Source of the DNA: an uncultured Armatimonadota bacterium
Lineage (GTDB): Bacteria; Armatimonadota; Fimbriimonadia; Fimbriimonadales; Fimbriimonadaceae
Direction: 5' to 3'
DNA length: 56,323 nt
NCBI GenBank assembly: GCA_903833215.1
Contig: CAILEM010000134.1
Location: forward strand, 1 to 56,323
Shown: one piece after another, positions 17,124-26,493 of the stretch
Layout: each line of letters starts with the position of its first letter
Position numbering within the stretch: the first letter of the stretch is position 1
The notes under the pieces: generated by a model
Database searches by the model: none
The model's input: only the letters and a program-made list of their open reading frames with translations
Told to the model about the DNA's origin: nothing
Made by a program: the position numbers and the translations under genes

Positions 17124-17216
17124 ACGCCACCCTAGCGTACCTACACACATTCCCCGGTACGATTAAGGGCAACGTTTGCCACTTCAACGAGTCAAACTGT
17201 TAGATCAGGAAACAAA

Positions 17217-19841
17217 ATGTCCTACACGTCGACACTAACCTTCCTGTTCACAGATATAGAAGGGAGCACTCGCCTGTGGGACAGTCATCCTGACCTTATG
17301 CGAACAGCCTTGGCTCGACATGATCAAATCATGCGCGAGGCCATCCGCGGAGGTGGAGGACTCGTTTTCAAAACTGTTGGCGATGCGTTCTGTGCTGCTT
17401 TCCCTGAACCCAGCGGAGCGGTGTCTGCGGCCCTGCAGGCCCAATTGGAACTTTCAGTCGAATCTTGGGATGGAATGGATCCGATACGCGTTCGAATGGC
17501 GATCCATACCGGAGAGGCTGAGTGTCGCGACAATGACTATTTCGGCCCGCCGCTCAATCGGGTTTCCCGAATGCTCACTCTCGGACAAGGTGGCCAAACA
17601 CTTCTTTCATTTCCCACCTATTCTCTCGTTCACGGACTAGATGAAAAAGTTGAGTTTAGGGATCTTGGTGAACACCGACTCAAGGATCTGCAGCGGCCGG
17701 AGCACATCTATCAACTGATTCATCCGCAGTTACAGGAAAGCTTCACTCCCCTTGCTTCCCTGAACACGTTGCCTAACAACCTTCCACTCCAATCTACGAC
17801 GTTTATAGGACGGGAACGGGAACTTCGGGAAATCAAACGGCACCTTTTGACGGCGAGATTGCTGACTCTCACTGGCTCGGCAGGTACGGGCAAAACCAGG
17901 CTAGGTCTTCAGGCCGCTGTAGACCTTCTCGACTCATCGAGCGATGGGTCATGGCTTGTGGAACTTGCAGCGATTACAGATCCAGGTCTTGTGCCCCAAA
18001 CCATTGCCAGCACGTTGAGCATTCGCGAAGAACCCGGCAAGAAACTCGTTGACACACTGATTGACACCCTCAGAACCAAGAAGATGTTGATCATGGTTGA
18101 CAACGCAGAGCACCTCCTTAATGCGGTGGCTAGCTTGGCCGACCAGATACTACGTAACTGCCCCCAGGTCCAAATCCTAGCAACGAGCCGAGAGGCTCTT
18201 GCCGTCAATGGAGAACAAACTTTTCGGGTGCCTTCGATGACGATGCCTGATCCGGCTCGTCGCTATACGAGAGAAGCGCTTGTTGAATTTGAGTCCGTCA
18301 AACTTTTTATTGACCGTGCTGTTCTTTCACAACCCACTTTTGAAGTCACAAATCAGAACGCTGGAGCAATTGCGCAGCTTTGCCATCGACTGGATGGAAT
18401 TCCGATGGCGATTGAATTGGCCGCAGCCCGCGTCCGGGCGCTCCAGGTAGAAAGAATCGCTGAACGACTGGATGATCGGTTCAGGCTCCTTACAGGGGGT
18501 GCTAGGACAGCCCTACCGCGGCAACAGACTCTTCGCGCAATGATTGATTGGAGCTACGACCTCTTAACGATCAACGAAAAGACTCTGCTCCGACGACTCT
18601 CGGTATTTTCGGGTGGTTGGACGCTCGATGCCGCTGAGCAAGTGTGTGCCGGTGTTGGGGATGCCCTCGAGTCTTGGGAAATTCTCGATTTACTGCAATC
18701 GCTGGTAGACAAGTCTCTTACGATCTACGATGACACGACCCAACGTTATCGCCTAACTGAAACCATCAGGGTCTATGGACGTGACGCTCTTGAGGAACTC
18801 CTCGAAGCTGTGGGAGTTCGAAACAAGCATCTTGAGTACTTCCTCAACCTAACGGAGACGACGGAAGAACTGATTCTCGGGCCAAAAGCTGTTGAGGCCC
18901 TTTCGATGCTTGACGCCGAGCAGAAAAACCTGCGCTCCGCGATGGAGTGGGGTCTTGACCGTGGCGATCCTGTCCGCGCTCTACATCTGGCAAATTCTCT
19001 TCTTCAATTCTTCCAGATGCGTGGCGAGTACACGGAAGCAAGCACCATCTACCAAGCACTTTTGGCAAAAGCTCCTGAAGATGCCAAATTGGAACGTGCA
19101 CTTGCCTTGGCAGCGCTAGGCATTCTGGGTTTTCGACTGACTCAATTCGCGGCAGCGAGAGAACCACTTCTCTTGGCCCACCGCCTATTTTCGGAGTTAG
19201 GCGATGAATCGGGAGCGGCGCGTGTAGTCAACACACTTGGTGTGATTGCCCTCCAACTCGGTAATTTTGAGGACGCAGCGAGGTCGTTTGAAAAGGCACT
19301 TCCCATTTTTGAGAAATCCGGAGATCCGGTCCGTCTCGCCGTCTTGTACAACAACCTCGCCATTCTTGCGATCCACCATGAGAAGGATCTTCAGCGAGCG
19401 AGAATGTACTACACCGATGCCTTGGCGTTGAATCGACAAGTTGGGAATCGAACCTATCAGGCTGGCAATCTCTCCAATCTCGCTGACATCTACCACAAAG
19501 AAGGGGATGCGGAAACGGCAAGAACTCTGGCCCGTGAAGCATGCGAAATGCACCTCGAACTAGGTGACATGCAAAATCTGCAAGACAGCATCGAGGTTTT
19601 GGCACCAGCAGAGCTTGCCCTCGGTCGACCGAAAGTCGCCGCAATGTTGATCGCCACCAAAGAAGCGGCTATGGAACAGCTCAGCACGCAGGTCGCACCC
19701 TACATTGTTGAGGAGTACCGGCACAACGTTTCAGCAATTCGAGCCGCGCTCGGCGATCAAGAGTTTGACGCCATCACTGCTCGGGCCAAGCTGATGACGC
19801 TGGAGGAGGCTTATCGAGCCTCCCTCGATGACAAAATCTAA
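17217..19841 (+). CDS. Class III cyclase-like regulator with ATPase and TPR domains
   Basis: An 874-residue protein. Residues 5-175 are a class III nucleotide cyclase domain: metal Asp13 in FTDIEGST, Lys52 and Asp56 in FKTVGDAF, and the Asn/Arg pair of LNRVSRM that stabilises the transition state, so the catalytic set looks complete. Next comes a STAND-type ATPase (Walker A GSAGTGKT near 220; IMVDNAEHLL as Walker B), and the last 300 residues are TPR repeats. In related actinobacterial and chloroflexal proteins the C-terminal part is often a LuxR helix-turn-helix, which I do not see here. It could make cAMP in response to a ligand, or use the domain only for regulation. The ATG has an AGGA sequence 8 bases upstream. 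Confidence 0.85.
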   Translation: MSYTSTLTFLFTDIEGSTRLWDSHPDLMRTALARHDQIMREAIRGGGGLVFKTVGDAFCAAFPEPSGAVSAALQAQLELSVESWDGMDPIRVRMAIHTGEAECRDNDYFGPPLNRVSRMLTLGQGGQTLLSFPTYSLVHGLDEKVEFRDLGEHRLKDLQRPEHIYQLIHPQLQESFTPLASLNTLPNNLPLQSTTFIGRERELREIKRHLLTARLLTLTGSAGTGKTRLGLQAAVDLLDSSSDGSWLVELAAITDPGLVPQTIASTLSIREEPGKKLVDTLIDTLRTKKMLIMVDNAEHLLNAVASLADQILRNCPQVQILATSREALAVNGEQTFRVPSMTMPDPARRYTREALVEFESVKLFIDRAVLSQPTFEVTNQNAGAIAQLCHRLDGIPMAIELAAARVRALQVERIAERLDDRFRLLTGGARTALPRQQTLRAMIDWSYDLLTINEKTLLRRLSVFSGGWTLDAAEQVCAGVGDALESWEILDLLQSLVDKSLTIYDDTTQRYRLTETIRVYGRDALEELLEAVGVRNKHLEYFLNLTETTEELILGPKAVEALSMLDAEQKNLRSAMEWGLDRGDPVRALHLANSLLQFFQMRGEYTEASTIYQALLAKAPEDAKLERALALAALGILGFRLTQFAAAREPLLLAHRLFSELGDESGAARVVNTLGVIALQLGNFEDAARSFEKALPIFEKSGDPVRLAVLYNNLAILAIHHEKDLQRARMYYTDALALNRQVGNRTYQAGNLSNLADIYHKEGDAETARTLAREACEMHLELGDMQNLQDSIEVLAPAELALGRPKVAAMLIATKEAAMEQLSTQVAPYIVEEYRHNVSAIRAALGDQEFDAITARAKLMTLEEAYRASLDDKI

Positions 19842-19845
19842 GACA

Positions 19846-20037
19846 CTAGAGGGGTTCGAACGGCTTGATCATCCGGACATTCACGGTTGTGAAGAACATG
19901 GTCTCACCATCTGCTTTTCGAAGCCGGATCCAATCTCCCTCGACAGCCTCCAACATTCCTACATCTTGCTTTTCTGTATCTCCCAAGCGAGAATAAACGG
20001 TCACCTTTTTTCCGATCAGAACTGAAACTAAACTCAT
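19846..20037 (-). CDS. Small beta-rich protein, Sm-like candidate
   Basis: A 63-residue protein starting MSLVSVLIGKKVTVYSRLGD and continuing with alternating beta-strand residues (GDWIRLRKADGETMFFTTVN). The length and the strand pattern with a small hydrophobic core resemble an Hfq/LSm-type barrel, but the Sm signature residues are not clear enough to claim that family. It is a real gene by its GGGAG ribosome binding sequence 8 bases before the ATG and by its tight convergent packing, ending 4 bases from the cyclase stop. It would be cytoplasmic; RNA binding is speculation. Confidence 0.6.
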   Translation of the reverse strand: MSLVSVLIGKKVTVYSRLGDTEKQDVGMLEAVEGDWIRLRKADGETMFFTTVNVRMIKPFEPL

Positions 20038-20110
20038 ATCGACGCTCCCTAGGGCAATTTTTCTAGACGCTTGTATGAATCGCGCCGTACGGGAACGATG
20101 TTAGCATCTC

Positions 20111-20902
20111 GTGGGGTTCAATCTCCTCGTGAAGCTAGTAGTTCGTGCCGGTTCATTTGCTTTCGGGGCATTTGGCACGGCAATTATCGTTGGCGTGATC
20201 AACGATGTCTACGCTTGGTTTTGGTTGCCAATTCTGCTAGGCCTTGCCGTTTCGTTGGTCGTAACCTTTCAGCCTTGGTTTCAAGCGACAAGGCTCAGTC
20301 TGCCATTTTGTGCTTCGCTGACATCGGGTACTGCCCTAACCTATTGCCTATCGACGCCAGCGGGCCATTCAAGCATCTCGCTGCTGCTGCCCAAGATTGC
20401 GATCGCCGGCCAACTGCTCGTTTTCATCTGCGTCTTTGGTTGGTTTCTAGCTGGCGGGTTAAGTCAACGCAAGACAGCCGCAATGAGTCTATGGCTTTCC
20501 ATTCCCATTCTCGCTGGATGTGTTCTCGGATATGTCAGTGGAGGGATCGGCGGCTCCAGCCACATGTTGGAGTGGGTCATTCAGACTCTTCATCTATCCA
20601 AAGGTCAAGCTGAGATCGTCATTTTCTATTTCAGAAAAACGGTCCATTTCACCGCTTACGGGACGGTGGGACTTGCTCTATTTCGGGGTGCCATTGCTGG
20701 TGCGGCGACAAAAAAGGGGGCCATTGCCTTTGCACTTCTTGTCGTCCTGTGTATTTCCAGCTTCGATGAGATTCGCCAAACGACTGCCAGCAATCGAACC
20801 GGCACTCCTGTAGACGTTGCCCTAGACCTTTCCGGTACTTCTGTGTTCGTGCTCTTGGCTGCCGTCCTTGTTCGAAGTCCTCGACGACCCGCAAAGAAGT
20901 GA
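20111..20902 (+). CDS. VanZ-like membrane protein
   Basis: A 263-residue membrane protein with about seven hydrophobic segments. The C-terminal half carries the VanZ signature: RKTVHFTAYGTVGLAL (residues 178-193), then SSFDEIRQTTASNRTGTPVD and a final DLSGT. VanZ proteins sit in the inner membrane; some raise teicoplanin resistance, most have no known substrate. The N-terminal 120 residues are additional membrane helices not found in the shortest relatives. The start is GTG 20111 with a TTAGCAT sequence immediately upstream. It is followed by the STN-domain gene 88 bases later. Confidence 0.8.
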   Translation: MGFNLLVKLVVRAGSFAFGAFGTAIIVGVINDVYAWFWLPILLGLAVSLVVTFQPWFQATRLSLPFCASLTSGTALTYCLSTPAGHSSISLLLPKIAIAGQLLVFICVFGWFLAGGLSQRKTAAMSLWLSIPILAGCVLGYVSGGIGGSSHMLEWVIQTLHLSKGQAEIVIFYFRKTVHFTAYGTVGLALFRGAIAGAATKKGAIAFALLVVLCISSFDEIRQTTASNRTGTPVDVALDLSGTSVFVLLAAVLVRSPRRPAKK

Positions 20903-20977
20903 CGGTTTTTCGCGAGGAAGGCGAATCTTTCTCTGCATAGCGAACTTTGCATCTAAACTTACTGTCACCTTCGGGCG

Positions 20978-20983
20978 TAACAT
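20978..20983 (+). promoter_or_regulatory. -10 element of the STN-domain gene
   Basis: TAACAT is followed by 7 bases and ATG 20991 without a ribosome binding sequence. This supports the internal ATG, which begins with a signal peptide, over the upstream frame start. Confidence 0.5.
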
Positions 20984-20990
20984 ATCTGTC

Positions 20991-23267
20991 ATGCGTTCCT
21001 TTATTTTTGCCGCGGCCATTTCGTCGTGTTGTATTTCTGCCGCGCAAGATACATCCACGCACGTGACCTACTTCACAAGAGCGTCGCGGGCTAGTCAAGT
21101 TCTGAAGGAACTGGGCAAACTCGCAAAAGTCGACCTCCAAGCCTCACCCCAAAACCAGAACGACGTGCTTGTGATCTCGGTCAAAGACCTTCCTCTGAAA
21201 GATGTGATGACAAGAATTGCCCTCGCGACGAGCGGTGACTGGAAACAGGAGGGATCGACCTACCGTCTCGTTGCGTCAACCATCATTCGGAAGCAAGAAG
21301 ACCGAGAAGAGTCAGCAAAACGAACCGCGAAAGTTCGCAAAGCGATTAATTCTCGATTGACTGAAGAGAAAAAGGCGCTTGATGAAGCAGCCAAAGCCGA
21401 ACTGGCCACGAAGAAAGGCAATAAAGCCGACACTACTGCAAAAAAGAAGACCGCAGATGAAATTGCAGCAGATGCCATTGAAGCCTTTGGCCAGCGAGGG
21501 ACGCCTGAAGAGTCTGCCATTACCGCTCTCCTTGCAGACATTGATCCTTCAGTCTTGGCGCAAATCGATGAAGGAGACAGGATCGTCTTTTCCACCGACC
21601 CAACGCGAATGCAGCGTAGCCTCGGCGGAGGTGCCACAGAAATCATTAATAACCTCATTCAGAGGCACGACAGTAACGTCGGGGACAAGAAGCCCGATTT
21701 GAACGATGCTCTGGGTGGAATGACTGAGCAACAAGCGGACATGGTTCGCCAAATGATGCGCCGTCAGAATACGGGAAAAATTGGCGCAGTGGCCAAAGCA
21801 CTCCTGATTGCCTCAAACGCATCGTCTGGCTCTTTCTTGAATTCCGATACCTTGGGAATTGAGCTTCGGCTTTATGACGCTAAGGGCAAGGTTGTCTTTA
21901 CTTCCACTAGCAACCTGCAATTCGACGACGATAACGTGATGCAGAAGGTTATGGCAGCAGCAGCGACTGCAGCCGCTGCTCGGTTGGGTACCCCAACAAA
22001 CAAGCCTGAAGTCGACAATTCGAAGAAAACTCCAATCGAATATTCCGCCGATTCGAAGGCACTTCAAGAGTCGGTTAAAGGGATGATGGTTGGAAAGTGG
22101 ACCGTACAGCTAAAGCGTGAGCTGCGGCAAAAGCTGTTCCTTCCAAACCTGTACGATCCCCTTTCTTTTGGTGAAACCGATCAGGTTTTGTCCTATGCGA
22201 AATATGTGGGGAAACCGCTGGTCGCGAACATTCCAGACTCAGCCTCGGAGGGCATCCAACCGTTTGGCGACGGAAATTCAACGACTGTAGAATCCTTTGC
22301 CGAAGATCTGAAGAAGGCTGTAAAGATGCAGATCGTCCAAGACGAAGCATTCACTGTCCTTAAGCCTGCGTTTCCCGTTCGAGCCCGAGCAGAGCGTCTA
22401 GATCGGCTTGCACTGGCTGCGCTCCTTCAAGCGACGCAAGAGAAAGGAATTCCAACTCTTGATGACTTGGCAAACTACGCCGCGGTGTCGCCGAACCCGA
22501 TGGCGGGTGGTGTTGGCAGTCTGTACCTCTTTCTCTTCGTTCCAGGAGGCATGCCAATGGGATTCGATGGAATGCAGAGCTGGGATATGCTGAAGTTCTA
22601 CTCTCAACTGACACCTGACGCAAGAGCAAGTCTGCTGAATGGCGGCAAGATACCGCTCGGTGCTCTGTCCGGCCTTCAACGGACGGCAGTAGAACGAATG
22701 ATTTATGGTGCTGGGGCCCAGCTTTCGATTGAAGATCCTCAAAAGAAGCCAAGTGAAGACGTGCCAGCTTGGATGAGCATGATGGGTGGCGGAAGCAGTG
22801 CCGAAGACTATCGTGGTGAACCCACCGAAGTTGTGCCTAACGGACTGCCTGGGACGGGATACCTTGAGATGAAGGGAACCTCGGAACCCTTTGCCGCTCC
22901 GATGCCAACTGGGGACACTTCAACCATGGCAATGCTGGGAGTTCTGGGGCCAGATGAGCTAGCACTTTTCAAGATGCTCCGCACTTCTCCAGGGGCTGAG
23001 CAGTTGAGCGGGATGTTCCCGAAATTCCCGCAACTCCGGGTTGGAGAGAGATCGGTAATGAAATTCAGCTTTCATCTTGCCCCGCTCGTTTCAATCCAAC
23101 AAACGCTCAAGGACAATCGCCTTGGAAAGGACGCAGCGCTTTACTCTGAAGACGGCCTCCCTGCCGATCTTCAGAAACGGGTGGCGGCTCGCACCGAGGC
23201 TCTCAAGAAGTCCCCATTTGGGGCAATCGGAAGCTTTATGGGTGGCGCACAGGGCATTCACCCCTGA
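20991..23267 (+). CDS. Large secreted protein with STN-like N-terminal domain
   Basis: A 758-residue exported protein: signal peptide MRSFIFAAAISSCCISAAQ, then an STN-like domain (residues 22-95, VTYFTRASRASQVLKELGKLAKVDL with DLPLKDVMTRIALATSGDW), the small fold at the N-terminus of secretins and TonB receptors. A Lys/Glu/Ala-rich coiled coil follows (about 100-160), and then a long region with no family that I know. No secretin beta-barrel domain is visible, so it is not itself a secretin. It probably lives in the periplasm. It ends before a strong hairpin. Confidence 0.65.
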   Translation: MRSFIFAAAISSCCISAAQDTSTHVTYFTRASRASQVLKELGKLAKVDLQASPQNQNDVLVISVKDLPLKDVMTRIALATSGDWKQEGSTYRLVASTIIRKQEDREESAKRTAKVRKAINSRLTEEKKALDEAAKAELATKKGNKADTTAKKKTADEIAADAIEAFGQRGTPEESAITALLADIDPSVLAQIDEGDRIVFSTDPTRMQRSLGGGATEIINNLIQRHDSNVGDKKPDLNDALGGMTEQQADMVRQMMRRQNTGKIGAVAKALLIASNASSGSFLNSDTLGIELRLYDAKGKVVFTSTSNLQFDDDNVMQKVMAAAATAAAARLGTPTNKPEVDNSKKTPIEYSADSKALQESVKGMMVGKWTVQLKRELRQKLFLPNLYDPLSFGETDQVLSYAKYVGKPLVANIPDSASEGIQPFGDGNSTTVESFAEDLKKAVKMQIVQDEAFTVLKPAFPVRARAERLDRLALAALLQATQEKGIPTLDDLANYAAVSPNPMAGGVGSLYLFLFVPGGMPMGFDGMQSWDMLKFYSQLTPDARASLLNGGKIPLGALSGLQRTAVERMIYGAGAQLSIEDPQKKPSEDVPAWMSMMGGGSSAEDYRGEPTEVVPNGLPGTGYLEMKGTSEPFAAPMPTGDTSTMAMLGVLGPDELALFKMLRTSPGAEQLSGMFPKFPQLRVGERSVMKFSFHLAPLVSIQQTLKDNRLGKDAALYSEDGLPADLQKRVAARTEALKKSPFGAIGSFMGGAQGIHP

Positions 23268-23290
23268 GCAATTTGTTCGATGGACAGACT

Positions 23291-23325
23291 CGTCATAGGC
23301 TGCGGAACTCCCGCAGTCTATGACG
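23291..23325. terminator. Bidirectional hairpin between STN gene and carB C-half
   Basis: The 15-bp arms 23291-23305 and 23311-23325 (CGTCATAGGCTGCGG with CCGCAGTCTATGACG, one G-U pair) around the loop AACTC. It lies between two convergent genes and probably ends both transcripts, although U-tracts are weak. Confidence 0.65.
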
Positions 23326-23335
23326 ACGAACGATC

Positions 23336-25039
23336 TTAAGCGGGCCGAACGAAATACTCTTCGAGTCGCAGGCATGAAGCAGCATCGGGGTTGGCATAAA
23401 CATCCAATGCCCGTATGAGGGCTCCCGCAGTATCGATACTTGTGACACAAGGAACGCCAGACTCAATGCAGGCTCGACGAATTCGAGCCGCTTCCGATTC
23501 ACTGGTTTCATTGAGGCTGGGAGTGTTGATCATGATGCTCACCTTGCCCGCCATGATCAAGTCGAGGATATTCGGTGAACCGCTCTGAATTTTGTTGACG
23601 GTATCGCAGGCTATTCCAGCATCCAAAAGCGTCTTCGCCGTACCTGGCGTCGCCGCGATTTTTCGTCCGGCCGCATTTAAGCCTCTTGCGATCTCAAGCG
23701 CGGCTGCCTTATCGGCATCATTGACGGTCAGCAAGACGACTCCGTCACCTTTGAAGTGAATTCCGCTGGCAACTAAAGCCTTGTAGAGCGCTCCCTCAAA
23801 CGTATGATCGATTCCCAGAATTTCCCCGGTCGATTTCATTTCTGGGCCAAGACTTGGCTCAACCTTGGCCAACTTTTGGAAACTGAATACGGGCGCTTTT
23901 ATTGCGAAGAGATAAGGTTCTGGCAATTGGGCGGTTCCATCAATGAATTCCTGCTCGGCAACTATATAGCCGGGGGCATGAGGTTTGGGATTCCTTTCTG
24001 AAGGATTCAAGTCATCCGCAACTTGCGCCCCCGCTTCCGGCTGCGGTGCGGTTCCCAGCACCCAAAGGCCGCTGGAGTAACCCATATCCTTTAAGGTTTG
24101 ACCCATCATGCAACGAGTCGCGATGTCGACCATTGGAATACCGGTCACCTTGCTCAGATATGGCACGGTTCTACTGGCACGTGGGTTGACTTCAAGCACG
24201 TACGCAATCTCGTCTTGCACGACAAACTGAATGTTCATCAATCCCTTGACGTTGAGGGCTCTCGCAATCTTACAGGCGCTCACAACCATTTGAGCCTTGA
24301 TCGATTCACTCAAGCTAATGGCTGGATAGACTGCCATCGAGTCTCCACTGTGGACGCCAGCACGCTCGATATGCTCCATGATTCCAGGCACAAGCGTATC
24401 CACACCGTCGGACATCACATCGACTTCGGCCTCTTTGCCCAACAAATACTTATCAACAAGGACAGGCTGCCCAGGGTTGGCATCTTCTGCCTCTTGATAG
24501 AATCCACCGAGCTGAGCTTCACTGAACACGATTTCCATGGCTCGACCGCCAAGCACAAAACTTGGGCGAACCAATACGGGGTATCCAACTTCTTGCGCGA
24601 CAACCTTGGCCTCAGCCAAGGATCGAACGGCTTTGCCCTTGGGTCGCTTGATCTCCAGCCTTTCCAAGAGAGCTTCGAATTGCTCGCGATCCTCTGCCAT
24701 CGCGATGGCGGATGGGCTCGTGCCCAGAACCTGCACACCGTTATCGTGCAGGCCCTCAGCAAGGTTGATTGCCGTTTGACCGCCAAATTGGCATACAACA
24801 CCGATCGGATTTTCATGCCGAATCACATCGAGGGTGTCTTCAAGCGTCACAGGCTCAAAGTAAAGTCCATCACCGGTGTCGAAGTCGGTACTCACCGTCT
24901 CCGGGTTGTTGTTGACGATAATGGCGCGGTAACCCATCTCCCGCAAGGACCAAACGCAGTGAACGCAGGAGTAGTCAAATTCGATCCCCTGCCCGATGCG
25001 AATGGGGCCAGACCCGAGGACCAGAACAGTAGGCTTCAT
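23336..25039 (-). CDS. carB: Carbamoyl-phosphate synthase large subunit, C-terminal half
   Basis: A 567-residue protein equal to the second half of a normal 1070-residue CarB. It opens PTVLVLGSGPIRIGQGIEFDY, the pre-ATP-grasp fold of the carbamoyl-phosphate domain, followed by an ATP-grasp domain that phosphorylates carbamate and, from about 430, the MGS-like allosteric domain that binds UMP/ornithine in E. coli. Its partner N-terminal half is a separate gene at 26494, and carA is at 29278. Such splitting is known in Methanocaldococcus and Aquifex. The ATG at 25039 has a TGTCACAAT element 10 bases upstream, almost identical to the one before the N-terminal half. Confidence 0.93.
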   Translation of the reverse strand: MKPTVLVLGSGPIRIGQGIEFDYSCVHCVWSLREMGYRAIIVNNNPETVSTDFDTGDGLYFEPVTLEDTLDVIRHENPIGVVCQFGGQTAINLAEGLHDNGVQVLGTSPSAIAMAEDREQFEALLERLEIKRPKGKAVRSLAEAKVVAQEVGYPVLVRPSFVLGGRAMEIVFSEAQLGGFYQEAEDANPGQPVLVDKYLLGKEAEVDVMSDGVDTLVPGIMEHIERAGVHSGDSMAVYPAISLSESIKAQMVVSACKIARALNVKGLMNIQFVVQDEIAYVLEVNPRASRTVPYLSKVTGIPMVDIATRCMMGQTLKDMGYSSGLWVLGTAPQPEAGAQVADDLNPSERNPKPHAPGYIVAEQEFIDGTAQLPEPYLFAIKAPVFSFQKLAKVEPSLGPEMKSTGEILGIDHTFEGALYKALVASGIHFKGDGVVLLTVNDADKAAALEIARGLNAAGRKIAATPGTAKTLLDAGIACDTVNKIQSGSPNILDLIMAGKVSIMINTPSLNETSESEAARIRRACIESGVPCVTSIDTAGALIRALDVYANPDAASCLRLEEYFVRPA

Positions 25040-25049
25040 CTAAAGGAGC

Positions 25050-25058
25050 ATTGTGACA
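25050..25058 (-). promoter_or_regulatory. Extended -10 element of the carB C-half
   Basis: On the minus strand TGTCACAAT, then GCTCCTTTAG, then ATG. A TTGGAT sequence 16 bases further upstream could serve as the -35. The element is nearly identical to that of the carB N-half. Confidence 0.5.
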
Positions 25059-25104
25059 TGCTTCGACCGGCATCCAACTTCGAGAAGTGAATAGAACTGG
25101 TAAA

Positions 25105-26376
25105 TCAGCTCTTTTCGGATCCCAAGTTGTTCGAGATCGCGCTCTTCCCCGCACTTCGATTCTCGATATGAAATGAACCTGGCGTGAGGTTATCGCTGAT
25201 AATGGCTCGCTTTACGTCCTTGCCAAGACGGACATGCAGTTTGTCCTCACGGAACTCGCAGTCCTTAACGAGGACGGTGCCACCTAGAGCATCAATGGCA
25301 GGGGTTCGCTTGTTCAGCCCATCCCACTGGACAAAGGTGCAGCCATTGAATCCCACGGTCCCCTCGCCTTGAATCTGAGCAACTTGAGAACAGGGCCCCC
25401 AGAAAGCACAGTTCATAAACCGAACGGAGCCACTATTTTTGGGTCCAACCCCCACCATTGTCGGATTTGGGCCATGAAAGGCAGTAAATTCTCCGTTCGT
25501 TATCAGGAGCCCAAACGGGGCGCATTGATCGACTTGCACCGCTGTATAGCAATCATCGGCTCCGATCCCAAGGAAATTCCCATTACAGGAACCGGTCTTC
25601 GTCTCGATAAAACGATATCCGACGTTATAGCCAAAGCAGAACGTGTTCAGGACGTATTGCCAGTCGCTTCTGCCAAAAATGAATGCCTCCCCATGTTCCT
25701 TTTGCCAAGTGAACAATTTGTCATTCAAGCTCCACCAAGGGTTGAAGTGGACGTTTTCGATGCGACCAATATCGGCAATGAAGTCGACATAGATGCCTCT
25801 GCGAAGCGGTTGCCCTTGAACATTTCGGATGAGGTGCCGCTCGTTGTTACTGGCGTCGATGCCGTTGTAGGGATTGAGCAGTTCAACGTCTAGGACAGCT
25901 GGGTTCTTACCGCGCATGGCAATTGCGTACGGATACGGCACTGGAATCTCCTTCGGATTCTGCAGGGGATAGAACAGGACGACTCCCTTCAGCGTGCTGT
26001 TGGTATTCAGCGTGATGAATGGAGGTGCAGTCTCAGTGCCCTTCCCCGCCTCGATGAGCAACGTGGTCCCATCATCCGTTGGCTTTGGCAAGCCCGTATC
26101 TCGAATTCCGTTATGTGCTGGAACGGATTGCCACGAACCGGCAAGCGTCACAGCATTTGGCACGTTGAGAGTCCCCAAAAAACGGTAAGACCCTACAGGC
26201 AAGTAGACAGTGCCACCGTGATGGGCAGCCGCAGCATCAAGAGCCCTCTGGACGGCCGCCGTGTCATCAGTCTTTCCATCTCCCTTCGCCCCATAGCCAC
26301 GAACATCAAATGTGTCGGAAACTTGCAATCCGATCAGACAAGAAAAGAGTCCAACAACGCATCCGAATATCGGCAT
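25105..26376 (-). CDS. Secreted pectate-lyase-fold (right-handed beta-helix) protein
   Basis: A 423-residue exported protein. After the signal peptide MPIFGCVVGLFSCLIGLQVS it has the pectate_lyase_3 start VRGYGAKGDGKTDDTAAVQRAL, which marks glycoside hydrolase/lyase beta-helices such as GH55 and polygalacturonase-like proteins, and then a long run of short beta-strand turns. It may bind or cut polysaccharide outside the cell; catalytic residues cannot be assigned. The open frame extends to 26472, but the extra part lies in a terminator hairpin, so ATG 26376 is the start. It is inserted between the two halves of carB with no pathway connection. Confidence 0.8.
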   Translation of the reverse strand: MPIFGCVVGLFSCLIGLQVSDTFDVRGYGAKGDGKTDDTAAVQRALDAAAAHHGGTVYLPVGSYRFLGTLNVPNAVTLAGSWQSVPAHNGIRDTGLPKPTDDGTTLLIEAGKGTETAPPFITLNTNSTLKGVVLFYPLQNPKEIPVPYPYAIAMRGKNPAVLDVELLNPYNGIDASNNERHLIRNVQGQPLRRGIYVDFIADIGRIENVHFNPWWSLNDKLFTWQKEHGEAFIFGRSDWQYVLNTFCFGYNVGYRFIETKTGSCNGNFLGIGADDCYTAVQVDQCAPFGLLITNGEFTAFHGPNPTMVGVGPKNSGSVRFMNCAFWGPCSQVAQIQGEGTVGFNGCTFVQWDGLNKRTPAIDALGGTVLVKDCEFREDKLHVRLGKDVKRAIISDNLTPGSFHIENRSAGKSAISNNLGSEKS

Positions 26377-26442
26377 TTGTCTATGGGACGAACAGGCAGT
26401 TCCCTTCGGCGCGCACTGTTGGTGTCCCTGGAGTTGATAAAT

Positions 26443-26475
26443 GTCTTGGGCCACCCATAACGGGTGGCCCAAGAC
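26443..26475 (-). terminator. Terminator hairpin after the carB N-half
   Basis: Perfect 14-bp arms 26443-26456 and 26462-26475 (core TTGGGCCACCC with GGGTGGCCCAA) around a 5-base loop, 18 bases after the carB N-half stop. The minus-strand tail ATTTAT is only weakly U-rich. Confidence 0.7.
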
Positions 26476-26493
26476 GAGAACCTACGATCAAGC

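Noticed and set aside
24098-25090. A 330-codon open frame on the plus strand opposite the carB C-half
   Set aside because: The minus strand carries highly conserved CarB sequence; the plus frame is its shadow and has a His/Asn-rich composition with no recognisable domain.
26377-26472. Longer start for the pectate-lyase-fold gene
   Set aside because: These codons overlap the terminator hairpin of the upstream gene and would put 32 residues before the signal peptide.
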